In this document: one piece after another, positions 8,770 through 16,583 of the stretch
How positions within the stretch are numbered: the stretch's first letter is position 1
How the letters are laid out: each line of letters opens with the position of its first letter
NCBI GenBank assembly: GCA_963741055.1
Contig: CAVUGU010000014.1
Location: 62,001-126,000, forward strand
Direction: 5' to 3'
Length of the DNA stretch: 64,000 nucleotides
Source: Bog-756 sp963741055
GTDB lineage: Bacteria; Actinomycetota; Acidimicrobiia; Acidimicrobiales; RAAP-2
The notes under the pieces: generated by a model
Seen by the model: only the letters and a program-made list of their open reading frames with translations
Told to the model about the DNA's origin: nothing
Databases searched by the model: none
Position numbers and translations under genes: made by a program

Positions 8770-9573
8770 ATGCCGCCGACCGTGACCCAGGCGAACTTGC
8801 TCCTTCCCCGCGAGTGGTCACTCCTCTCGCCGGGGGCGGTGCACATTCCGGGATGGCTCGGTCTCGACGGACAGCGCCGCCTGGTGGCCGCGTGCTACCG
8901 CTGGGCCGACGGCGGGCTGCGCGCGCCGCGCATGCCGAACGGCAGCTCCATGTCGGTGCGGATCGCCTGCCTCGGTTGGCACTGGTACCCCTACCGCTAC
9001 TCGAAGACCGTCGACGACGACGACGGACGGCCGGTCGCACCGTTCCCCACCTGGCTGGGACAGCTCGCGGGCAAGGCGGTCGACGACGCCCTCGAGCTCG
9101 AACCGCGGCTGAGCGGCAACTCCCTTCTTTCGAGCTCGAGCTCGAGCGGTGCGCGGACGTCCGACGCGTACGCACCGGACGTCGCACTTCTCAACTGGTA
9201 TTCCGGTCGCGCCAAGATGGGCATGCACGCCGACAAGGACGAGCCGAGTGATGCTCCTGTCGTCTCGGTCTCGCTCGGTGACTCGTGCATCTTCCGATTC
9301 GGTACGCCGGAGAGCCGGGGACGCCCCTGGGTCGACACGGTGCTCGCCTCGGGCGATCTGGTCGTCTTCGGCGGAGCTTCTCGCCGGGCGTACCACGGCG
9401 TGCCGAAGTTGCTGTCCGGCACAGCCGACCCGCGTTGTGGGATCCGCGGCGGGCGGTTCAACGTGACGATCCGAGAGTCGGGACTCGGCAGCGGAGCCGT
9501 CGACGAGGCACCACATCTCGCGCAGCGTGAACGTCGCGTTCGCCCCCGTGGTCGCCGGCGAGAGGTGACATGA
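8770..9573 (+). CDS. alkB: AlkB-like 2-oxoglutarate/Fe(II) dioxygenase
   Basis: A 267-residue protein of the AlkB family, which repairs alkylated bases (1-methyladenine, 3-methylcytosine) by oxidative demethylation. The iron ligands are the HAD triad in MGMHADKDE (about residue 158) and a later His in RAYHGV; the 2-oxoglutarate-binding Arg is in GGRFNVTIR. The protein carries an unusual serine-rich stretch of about ten residues before the catalytic core, encoded by a tandem TCGAGC repeat near 9130-9150. The C-terminal 30 residues are basic and low complexity. Expected length for AlkB is about 215 residues. Confidence 0.9.
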   Translation: MPPTVTQANLLLPREWSLLSPGAVHIPGWLGLDGQRRLVAACYRWADGGLRAPRMPNGSSMSVRIACLGWHWYPYRYSKTVDDDDGRPVAPFPTWLGQLAGKAVDDALELEPRLSGNSLLSSSSSSGARTSDAYAPDVALLNWYSGRAKMGMHADKDEPSDAPVVSVSLGDSCIFRFGTPESRGRPWVDTVLASGDLVVFGGASRRAYHGVPKLLSGTADPRCGIRGGRFNVTIRESGLGSGAVDEAPHLAQRERRVRPRGRRREVT

Positions 9574-9594
9574 GCCTCGGGTAGTTTCAGCCTC

Positions 9595-10131
9595 ATGGAG
9601 AGGCGCCGGTGGGTCGGGCGCACGGCGTGGGGTGGGGGCATCGCGACGGTGGCGGGCATCGTTCTGTTCGCGCTCTTCAGCGACGCCGGCGGCTCGTGCA
9701 CGGCCAATGTGATCGTGCTCAGCGACGGGGTGATCGGCCCCCACGGTTGCGCGGCGTCGTCGATCGCCTCGCACGCGGGAATCGGTTTGATGGTGCTCGG
9801 TGCGGCGCTCCTGGTCGGTGCGTGCGTGCTGTCGGTGATGGGACGAACGGAGCAAACCGTCGCGGCCACCGGCTCCGGTACCGAAGGCCGGGTCAGCGGC
9901 GTGACGGCAGCGGCGGTCGACACCGGGTCGTCGCAGATCGCCTCGCGAGGTTCGGCGGAACCGCCTCGTGAAGGGTCGGAGGAGCACGAAGAGCAGGAGG
10001 AGCACGAAGAGCACGAGGAGGTGGTCGCGCTCCCACCCGGCTGGTACGGAAACCCCTCCAACCGCAACGGTTCCGTGCAGTGGTGGGACGGGCACCGCCT
10101 CGTCGACCGGCCACCCCCGGGCGGCCCGTAA
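9595..10131 (+). CDS. Membrane protein with C-terminal DUF2510-like domain
   Basis: A 178-residue protein with two hydrophobic segments (about residues 13-35 and 60-85), a disordered linker ending in an acidic Glu/His-rich run, and a C-terminal LPPGWYGNPSN...WWDGHRL segment. That last piece matches DUF2510, a short Trp-rich module common at the ends of actinobacterial membrane proteins. Function unknown. The acidic run, encoded by GAGGAGCACGAA-type repeats near 9978-10020, is length-variable by nature. Confidence 0.7.
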   Translation: MERRRWVGRTAWGGGIATVAGIVLFALFSDAGGSCTANVIVLSDGVIGPHGCAASSIASHAGIGLMVLGAALLVGACVLSVMGRTEQTVAATGSGTEGRVSGVTAAAVDTGSSQIASRGSAEPPREGSEEHEEQEEHEEHEEVVALPPGWYGNPSNRNGSVQWWDGHRLVDRPPPGGP

Positions 10132-10140
10132 GCCGGTCGG

Positions 10141-10525
10141 TCAGGTGCGGCAGCTCGGAGCGTGGCCGGGCAGCCGACCGCGGTTGTCCGCGACGATCCG
10201 GTAGCCGATCGCCGCGAACCAGCAAAGCGGGGGCACCAGCAAGAAACGCCCGACGACACCCCAGACACCGCCCGCGGCGATCAGGGAGCGTGCGACCGCG
10301 CGATGCCCACCGTCGCGCCGACCGTCCTCGACCCACCACGCGGCGCGGGAGACGTCGTCCAGGTCGAGTCCGAGGGAGGTGAGCTTGGACTTGGCCGAGC
10401 TCTTGCCACGGGACCGCGGTGTCGACACCCGACGGTGGCCACTTGGAGCGGACCCACTCGGCGCACCGTTCACAGAATCCGCACGACCCGTCGTAGACGA
10501 GAAGGCCACCTGCATCCTCTGCCAC
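10141..10525 (-). CDS. DCC (DUF393) family thiol-disulfide protein, frameshifted
   Basis: The N-terminus, beginning MAEDAGGLLVYDGSC, carries the DCC signature DGSCGFCERCAEW with a redox-type CxxC. The C-terminus, in a second frame, has the family's RAAWWVEDGRR, GHRAVARSLIAAGG and NRGRLPGHAPSC blocks. The two halves join only if one base is skipped between about 10375 and 10400, giving a normal 127-residue protein. Either the gene is broken or the sequence has an extra base; the second is favoured because the same kind of shift recurs across the window. DUF393 proteins are predicted oxidoreductases of unknown substrate. Confidence 0.75.
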
Positions 10526-10572
10526 GTCCCCAGCCTAGGGGCGCCCCCGGTCGATCCCGCTCCGGTGCGTGG

Positions 10573-11442
10573 TCAGAGCGTCGTCGGACGGTTGACGAAC
10601 CTGTCCTCTCGCGGTGAGTAGAACCATCCGCCGCCCGCTCGGGTGCCACCGTCGACCGGGATGTTGTGACCGGTCACGTAGGCCGAGAGGTCGGACGCCA
10701 GAAACAACGCGACGCGGGCCTGGTCGTCGGGCCACCCGAGCCGGCCGACCGGGGCCCACGATCGCCAGAGGTCGTCGTGACCTGCCGAGCGGGCGAGGTA
10801 GTCGACCTGCAGCGACTGGGTCAGGTCGGGCCCGATGCCGTTGACCCGAACGCCGAAGCGTCCGACGGCCACCGCAAGGCTGGTGGTGAAGTGCGCGACC
10901 GCCGCCTTCATCGCTGCGTAGACCGGGTCACCGGGGTAGCCCCGCAGGCCTTCGACCGAGTGGACGTTGACCACCGCGCCCTGCCCGCGGGCGGTCATCG
11001 AACCGATGAAGGAGCGGGTGACCGCGATGACATGACGGAGGTTGAGTCGGTACATCGCGTCCCACGACTCGGCTCCGGAGTTCTCGAAGGGGACGTGCGG
11101 CCGGTAGTCGCCGACGTTGTTGACCACGACGTCCACGTGTCCGTGGTGATCGAGGACTGCGGTGGCGAGGCGATCGACGTCGGCCGACTCGGTCACGTCG
11201 GTGCGGTGGCTCCGAGCGACGCCACCTCCGTCCCTGATCTCCCGACAGGTGTCCTCGGCGCGGTCCTCGTCGACGTCGGCGATCTCCACCGCCGCACCGT
11301 GGCTCGCGAACAGCATCGAGATCGCCCGGCCGATGCCTCCTCCGCCTCCGGTGATCACCGCCACCCGTCCCTCGAGGAGATGCCCCCAGTCGTCGATCGT
11401 GGGGACGTCGTCAGGACTCGGGCGGCTCATGGCGGTCATCAT
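10573..11442 (-). CDS. Short-chain dehydrogenase/reductase (SDR)
   Basis: A classical SDR of about 289 residues. The NAD(P)-binding GGGGGIGRA is near the N-terminus, followed by NNVGD, a catalytic Ser in VHSVEG and the YAAMK catalytic Tyr/Lys pair. An acidic residue in EIADVDEDR at the end of beta-2 suggests NAD preference. The ATG at 11442 has a GGAG ten bases upstream; ATGs at 11436 and 11430 are alternatives. The C-terminal tail (GGGWFYSPREDRFV) is longer than usual. It lies just downstream of a VOC gene and a small lipoprotein gene on the same strand. Substrate unknown. Confidence 0.88.
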   Translation of the reverse strand: MMTAMSRPSPDDVPTIDDWGHLLEGRVAVITGGGGGIGRAISMLFASHGAAVEIADVDEDRAEDTCREIRDGGGVARSHRTDVTESADVDRLATAVLDHHGHVDVVVNNVGDYRPHVPFENSGAESWDAMYRLNLRHVIAVTRSFIGSMTARGQGAVVNVHSVEGLRGYPGDPVYAAMKAAVAHFTTSLAVAVGRFGVRVNGIGPDLTQSLQVDYLARSAGHDDLWRSWAPVGRLGWPDDQARVALFLASDLSAYVTGHNIPVDGGTRAGGGWFYSPREDRFVNRPTTL

Positions 11443-11474
11443 GCAGGCCGATCTCCGGACCTGCAACGGGAGAA

Positions 11475-11651
11475 TCAGCGAACGGGATGCTCGAGCGAGA
11501 CGGTGACCCTGGACGTCCCGGGGGGACCCAACACCGTCCCGGTGCTCTGGTCGATGCGCCCGGACCCGCACGAGAGGAGCGACGTCGCGAAGACGGCTGC
11601 GAGGGTCGCTCCGCCGATGAGCCGCCTCACCTGCGCGCCGGCCGAGGTCAT
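11475..11651 (-). CDS. Small predicted lipoprotein (58 residues)
   Basis: A 58-codon gene whose ATG overlaps the upstream VOC gene's stop as ATGA, a strong sign of real translational coupling. The product starts with a basic region (QVRR), a hydrophobic stretch (LIGGATLAAVFAT) and a lipobox-like SLLSCG with Cys near residue 28, so it should be exported and lipidated. The mature part is only about 30 residues and matches no known domain. It sits 32 bp upstream of the SDR gene. Function unknown; it may be a shortened relic of a larger lipoprotein. Confidence 0.6.
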   Translation of the reverse strand: MTSAGAQVRRLIGGATLAAVFATSLLSCGSGRIDQSTGTVLGPPGTSRVTVSLEHPVR

Positions 11652-12154
11652 CCCATGCCCTGGTACACCTCGGCGAAGCTGATCACGTTGCCGTCCGGAT
11701 CGCGGAACGTCGCCTTGCGGCCCGCGTCGCCCACCTGCTCGAAGGAGTCGGTGCGGACCCCGCGCGCCGCGATCCGGGCAGCGGTGGTGTCGAGATCGCC
11801 GACCGACAGCGTCACGACCGACTTGCCGGCCCGATCACGGTCGAGCACCACGTACAGCCATGCACCCTCGAGGATCCGCCACATGACTTCGGTCTCGTGG
11901 ACGGTGATGTCCGGTGGCCGTCCGAAGAGCCGGGTGTACCAGTCGAGGGCGCCGTCGAAGTCGGCGACCGACACGGCGGCGAAGAGCACCTCGATCTCGG
12001 AGGCGCCGGTCGTCTTGGTCGGAGCCGGTTCGTCCTCGGCCGGGGGTGCCGACGTTTCGCTGGGGGTCGGACCCGTCTTCCGGGGCTCGGCGGAGCCCGG
12101 ACCGGGCTGCGCCGTCCCGGGACTCGGGTACCGGATCCGGTTCAGGAAACTCAA
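11648..12154 (-). CDS. VOC/glyoxalase superfamily protein
   Basis: A 168-residue protein with a proline-rich N-terminal linker (about 50 residues) and a single vicinal-oxygen-chelate domain: VSVADFDGALDWYTRLFGRPP, then VLDRDRAGKSVVTLSV, and the closing FRDPDGNVISFAEVYQ. Such domains dimerise to form metal-dependent dioxygenases, glyoxalases or resistance proteins. The metal-site Glu is plausible in the last block, but the N-terminal His is absent, so catalytic activity is uncertain. It begins a short same-strand run with the small lipoprotein and SDR genes. Confidence 0.8.
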   Translation of the reverse strand: MSFLNRIRYPSPGTAQPGPGSAEPRKTGPTPSETSAPPAEDEPAPTKTTGASEIEVLFAAVSVADFDGALDWYTRLFGRPPDITVHETEVMWRILEGAWLYVVLDRDRAGKSVVTLSVGDLDTTAARIAARGVRTDSFEQVGDAGRKATFRDPDGNVISFAEVYQGMG

Positions 12155-12169
12155 CAGAGAGGCACCGCC

Positions 12170-12611
12170 CTAGGTCAGGTCGCGAAAGGACGGTAGATCG
12201 AAGAAGTGCTGCGCGATCCTCAAGACCTGGGCGTCGTCGAGGTGGTCGATGTCGACCCGCAGGTCGGCGACGATCTTGGCGGCGACGTCCTTCCGGTGGC
12301 TCTCGACGTAGGTCACCCAATGGTGAGAGGCGTTGGCCTTCCCCTTGCCGTGGCCCAAGAGGAGGATTGCCCCCGCTGGCGCCAAGGCCTCGGTGACGTT
12401 CCGCCAGTACTCGGGGTTGTCCGCTTCGTAGGTGCCGTCGGGGTTCCCGGCACGGTGGTGGACTTCGTGGAAGCGACCGCGCGGATCGAGGGCGACGACG
12501 CGCTCGGGGCCGCTGTTGCGGTGTCGCGTCCGTCGGATAGATCTTGGTCACGCGGAAGTCGATGGAGGCGACCACGCTCTTGCCTTGGACGAGCTCGATG
12601 TCTTCAGCCAT
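12170..12611 (-). CDS. Conserved protein of unknown function, frameshifted
   Basis: The N-terminal 30 residues (MAEDIELVQGKSVVAS, then DFRVTKIYPTDAT) and the remainder lie in two frames. The second frame reads RVVALDPRGRFHEVHH, GTYEADNPEYWRNV, LAPAGAILLLGHGKGKANA and ends FFDLPSFRDLT. Skipping one base near 12510-12535 yields one 146-residue protein. The GHGKGKANASHHWV block is the most distinctive part and suggests a phosphate- or nucleotide-contacting loop, but I do not recognise a function. Same insertion-type break as elsewhere in the window. Confidence 0.6.
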
Positions 12612-12641
12612 GCGCAGACTCCCTCGACGACCTGAAGAAGG

Positions 12642-13022
12642 CTATCGGCGCCCGAGCCGACGTTCAGCGAGATCGTCGGGTGCACACGCCAGCCACCCTT
12701 CGGTGATCGCGTCCCTCAACGCCCGCTTGGTCACCTTCCGCATCTGCACGAGGATGGCCGCGTAGCCGTCGAAGTGGGGGATGGTGAAGAAGGCCTTCCG
12801 GTTCTCGGCCAAGGCCGCGTCTTTCTCGTCGAGATCCGCGACCCGCACGGCGAGGATCGGACCCTCCGGTGGTATCTCGTCGCCGAAGCGCTTGATGTCG
12901 GCCTTGCTGAAGGGCCGCTCCCAGGCGAACGCCTTACCCGACACGAACCAGGTTCGGTGCCCGTGGCGCTCTCCCTCGGTCACCTCGGGAAGCTCCGCCA
13001 TGAGCTCGGTCACATCCTCCAT
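12642..13022 (-). CDS. MmcQ/YjbR family DNA-binding-like protein
   Basis: A 126-residue protein of the MmcQ/YjbR (DUF419) family, which adopts a CyaY-like or double-wing fold and is sometimes called DNA-binding without firm proof. Visible family elements are the N-terminal LPEVTEGERHGHRTWFVSGKAFAW split over about residues 10-40, LAVRVADLDEKDAAL in the middle and FFTIPHFDGYAAILVQM towards the end. The ATG at 13022 gives the expected start. The C-terminus (RALRDAITEGWLACAP) is the usual helical end. Confidence 0.85.
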   Translation of the reverse strand: MEDVTELMAELPEVTEGERHGHRTWFVSGKAFAWERPFSKADIKRFGDEIPPEGPILAVRVADLDEKDAALAENRKAFFTIPHFDGYAAILVQMRKVTKRALRDAITEGWLACAPDDLAERRLGRR

Positions 13023-13112
13023 CGAGAGCACCTTGCGCACCCTACCGGCCGGGTTCGAGATCGTTCGTCTTCGGCCTCGGCCGTTTTGGACGCTGCAGGT
13101 TAGGGTGCGCCG

Positions 13113-13367
13113 ATGGACCTGTACGTGGCATATCTCGGGGGCCCGATGCCCGACGGCCAGATGGGTGAGGGCCACGAAGTCGTGACGGTGGTCGCCGACG
13201 ACCCAGTGGATGCGAAGGCCAAGGCCAAGGCCAAGTGGAGCGGGCACGGCCGGAGTCACGTCGACGCCCTGCAGCGCATCGAATCGGTCGACGGATTCAG
13301 GATCGAGCTCGTACCGACGGGGGCTGCCGATCACGCCGACAACGAGCTGTTCGGTTACAACGAGTAG
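13113..13367 (+). CDS. DUF1543-like small protein
   Basis: An 84-residue protein beginning MDLYVAYLGGPMPDG, followed by GHEVVTVVADDPVDAKAKAK and SHVDALQRIESVDGFRIEL. This pattern, with a start at LGG and a later H-x-D, resembles DUF1543 proteins. A short AAGGCC-type repeat encodes the Ala-Lys run near residues 33-41. Function unknown. It is divergent from the MmcQ/YjbR gene and ends 22 bp before the tRNA gene. Confidence 0.7.
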   Translation: MDLYVAYLGGPMPDGQMGEGHEVVTVVADDPVDAKAKAKAKWSGHGRSHVDALQRIESVDGFRIELVPTGAADHADNELFGYNE

Positions 13368-13389
13368 CGGTCGACCGGCCACGGATTTG

Positions 13390-13461
13390 CGCCCTCGGCA
13401 GGACTCGAACCTGCGCTCACGGCTCCGGAGGCCGATGCTCTATCCGCTGAGCTACGAGGGC
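13390..13461 (-). tRNA. tRNA-Arg (anticodon CCG)
   Basis: Read on the minus strand, the acceptor arms GCCCTCG and CGAGGGC pair perfectly. A D-arm GCTC...GAGC, an anticodon loop CTCCGGA with anticodon CCG, and a T-arm GCAGG-TTCGAGT-CCTGC are all present, giving 72 nt with discriminator G. The top pair of the anticodon stem is a T-T mismatch; the other four pair. CCA is not encoded. It reads CGG arginine codons, common in this GC-rich genome, and is divergent from argS, whose product charges it. Confidence 0.93.
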
Positions 13462-13598
13462 ACGGAGTGGATCCCACCGGCGACGTCGGGCCGTAGGCGG
13501 AGGCTCCACGAAAAGTCCAAGAGTACTGCCAACCGAGGTGCCGAGCTCTCGTCCGGCCAGACGCCCGACCCTGGTCGACCACGTATTCTCCCAGGGAC

Positions 13599-15239
13599 AT
13601 GCCCGAACGCGAGACCCTTGCATTCGCCGTCAGCCACGCCGTGAAGACGGTCGCGGATCGCGACGGCCTCGAGTTGGCCGTCGACCCCGACGACGTGCAC
13701 CTCGAGCGTCCGGCACGACTGGAGCACGGCGACTGGTCGACCAACGTCGCCCTGGTCGCAGCCAAGCGAGCCGGCACCAACCCGCGTGCCCTCGCCACCT
13801 CCCTGCAGGAGGTCCTGGCTGCCGATCCGCCGCCGCACGTGACCTCGGTGGAGGTGGCCGGTCCGGGCTTCGTCAACTTCCACCTCGACGCCGGGTGGCT
13901 CCAGGACGCCTTGGCCGAGCTCCTCGAACAGGGGGAGGATCGGTACGCTCGCCCCGACGTCGGGCACGGCGAGCGGGTCCAGGTCGAGTTCATCTCGGCC
14001 AACCCGACCGGTCCGATCCACGTGGGGAACGGTTGGTGGGGTAGCTACGGCGACGCGCTGGCCCGCATCCTCGCCCGCTCCGGCTACCGGGTGAGCCGCG
14101 AGTACTACGTCAACGACACCGGCGGACAGATCAGGACACTCGGGGAGAGCGTGCTCGCACGCCGCCGTGGCGACGAGGTCCCCGAGGGCGGCTACCAGGG
14201 CGAGTACGTGACCGAGCTCGCCGGCGAGTACGACGGGTCCGACGACGTCACCGTCGCCGGAAGATGGGCGGCCGACCGGATCCTCGATCACATCCGGACG
14301 ACGCTCGAGTCGATCGGCATCTTCTTCGACGAGTGGTACAGCCAGGCGTCGATCGAAGAGAGCGGAGCGGTCGAGGAGACCATCGCCCTGCTCGCGGAGA
14401 AGGGACTGGTGTTCGAGCGTGACGGTGCGACCTGGTTCCGGGCCACCGAGCTCGGCGACAATCGCGACCGGGTCCTCCGCAAGTCCGACGGCGACGCGAC
14501 CTACCTCGCGGGTGACATCGCCTACCACCGAGACAAATTCCTCGTACGCGGGTACGACCGGGTGATCGACGTCTTCGGCGCGGACCACCACGGCCAGATG
14601 GCGAGCCTGTTCGCCGGCGTCGCGGCACTCGGTGTCGACCCCTCTCGTCTCGAAGTCAAGCTCGGTCAGATGGTCTCGTTGGTCGACGGGGACGAGGCGG
14701 TGAAGATGGGGAAGCGGGCCGGCAACGCCATCTCGCTCGATTCGCTCATCGCCGACATCGGACCCGACGCCACCCGCATCCTCAGTCTCATGAGCTCGCT
14801 CGACCAAGCGACCACGTTCGACCTCGCCTTGGTCCGCGAGCAGTCGAACGAGAATCCGGTCTTCTACGTCCAGATGGCGAGTGCCCGGATCGGAGGCGTC
14901 GCGAGGAAGGCACGAGAGCGCGGCATCGTCCGAGCGCCGCTGCAAGACGTCGACCTCTCGGTCCTCACCCACGACCGCGAGCTCGACCTGATCCGATGCC
15001 TCGAGGAGCTGCCCGATGTGGTCGCCGAAGCAGCGGTCGACCGGGCTCCGACCAAGGTGACCGCCTGGGTCCGCCGTCTCGCCACCAGCTTCCACGGCTT
15101 CTATCACGACTGCCCGATCCTCTCGCCGGGCGTCGAGGAGCCCGTGCGCCAGGCGCGCCTCTGGCTGGTCGAGGGGACCCGGGTCGGTCTGGCCATCGGG
15201 CTCGGACTCCTCGGGGTCGATTCGCCGGAGTCGATGTGA
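13599..15239 (+). CDS. argS: Arginine--tRNA ligase
   Basis: A 546-residue class I synthetase that charges tRNA-Arg. The N-terminal additional domain precedes the HIGH-type motif NPTGPIHVGN (about residue 131). YYVNDTGGQI follows, as expected for ArgRS, and a KMSK-equivalent VKMGKRAGNAISL lies near residue 367. The C-terminal anticodon-binding helical domain ends LGVDSPESM. The ATG at 13599 fits the family N-terminus. The stop overlaps a GTG that probably starts lysA. The adjacent tRNA-Arg(CCG) gene runs in the opposite direction, 137 bp away. Confidence 0.97.
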   Translation: MPERETLAFAVSHAVKTVADRDGLELAVDPDDVHLERPARLEHGDWSTNVALVAAKRAGTNPRALATSLQEVLAADPPPHVTSVEVAGPGFVNFHLDAGWLQDALAELLEQGEDRYARPDVGHGERVQVEFISANPTGPIHVGNGWWGSYGDALARILARSGYRVSREYYVNDTGGQIRTLGESVLARRRGDEVPEGGYQGEYVTELAGEYDGSDDVTVAGRWAADRILDHIRTTLESIGIFFDEWYSQASIEESGAVEETIALLAEKGLVFERDGATWFRATELGDNRDRVLRKSDGDATYLAGDIAYHRDKFLVRGYDRVIDVFGADHHGQMASLFAGVAALGVDPSRLEVKLGQMVSLVDGDEAVKMGKRAGNAISLDSLIADIGPDATRILSLMSSLDQATTFDLALVREQSNENPVFYVQMASARIGGVARKARERGIVRAPLQDVDLSVLTHDRELDLIRCLEELPDVVAEAAVDRAPTKVTAWVRRLATSFHGFYHDCPILSPGVEEPVRQARLWLVEGTRVGLAIGLGLLGVDSPESM

Positions 15240-16544
15240 CGCCGGATCCGACCGGCCCGGTCGAGCGCCGGCTCCTGCCGATGACCGCTGGACGCCGGCT
15301 CCGACGGCCGACTGCAGGTGGGTGGAATCGATCTCGTCGATCTCGCCGAGGAGCACGGCACTCCGCTCTTCGTCTACGACGAGGCACAACTGCGGGCGAG
15401 CTGCCGGGAGGCGGTGGACGCATGGGGCGAGGGTGTCGCGTACGCGACGAAGGCGTTCCTCTGCGTGGCCATGGCCCGCCTCGCCTCCGAGGAGGGCATG
15501 TGGCTCGACGTGTCGACGGGGGGAGAGCTCCACGTCGCCCGACGCGCCGGGGTGGCCCCCGAGCGGATGGTCTTCCACGGCAACAACAAGTCCCCCGACG
15601 AGCTGGAGACGGCCCTCCGGATCGGCGTCGGGCGACTCGTCGTGGATTCCTTCGACGAGATCGACCGCCTCGAAGCACTCGTCTCCTCGGGCGCGCCCAC
15701 CACGTAGCCTCCGAAGGTGCTCGTGCGCATCACTCCGGGCATCGAGGTGCACACCCACGAGTTCGTCCAGACCGGACAGGCCGACTCGAAGTTCGGGTTC
15801 GGCCTCGCGTCCGGCGCCGCCGATCGGGCCGTCGAGCGGATGGGCGACCTCGACGAGAAGGGACTGCTCGAGTTCACCGGCATTCACGCCCATCTCGGGA
15901 GCCAGGTCTTCGCACTCGCGCCGTTTACCAGGGCGGTGGAGGTACTCGCCCGGTTCTTCGCGCCGCTCGGCCTTCCGGAGCTGGTGGTCGGCGGCGGGCT
16001 CGGTGTGCCCTACGTGACCGGCGAGGAGGCGCCTCCGATGTCCGAGTGGGCGTCGGAGGTGCGGCGGGCCTGTCGCGACGCGGGCATCCCCGATAGGGTC
16101 CGGGTGACGGCCGAACCAGGACGATCGATCGTGGCGTCGGCGGCGATCACCCTCTACCGGGTGGGCACCATCAAAGAGGTGCCCGGCCACCGCACCTACG
16201 TCGCCGTCGACGGTGGGATGAGCGACAACCCGCGTCCGGTGCTCTACGGGAGCGGGTACGAAGCGTTCCTTCCCCGCGAGCCGTTCACGCCGCGAACGAA
16301 GTCGGTCCGAGTGGTCGGCAAGCACTGCGAGACCGGAGACGTCGTGGTGGCCGACGGGTACGTTCCCGAGGACATCAGAGTGGACGACGTGCTCGCGACC
16401 CCGGTCACCGGTGCCTACGGTCACTCGATGGCCTCCAACTACAACAAGGTCCCGAGGCCGGCGGTCATCTTCGTGAGCGGAGGGACCGCACGGACGGTCG
16501 TTCGCCGCGAGACCCTCGACGACATGGTGCGCCTCGACGTCTGA
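15236..16544 (+). CDS. lysA: Diaminopimelate decarboxylase, interrupted (frameshift and in-frame TAG)
   Basis: LysA converts meso-diaminopimelate to lysine with PLP. The first part has the PLP-site Lys in VAYATKAFLC and HGNNKSPDEL; the second has the HAHLGSQVF block, VVGGGLGVPY, AEPGRSIVA and CETGDVV. Both main parts lie in one frame but are separated by TAG at 15705-15707, between GAPTT and PPKVLVRIT. Upstream, GTG at 15236 overlaps the argS stop; joining it needs one base skipped near 15285, giving about 435 codons. If translation instead started at GTG 15318, only the TAG would remain. lysA is normally essential, so sequence error is the likely cause. Confidence 0.85.
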
Positions 16545-16583
16545 AGGACGGACCACGGCGATGCCAGGCGGTAGCGTGATCGG

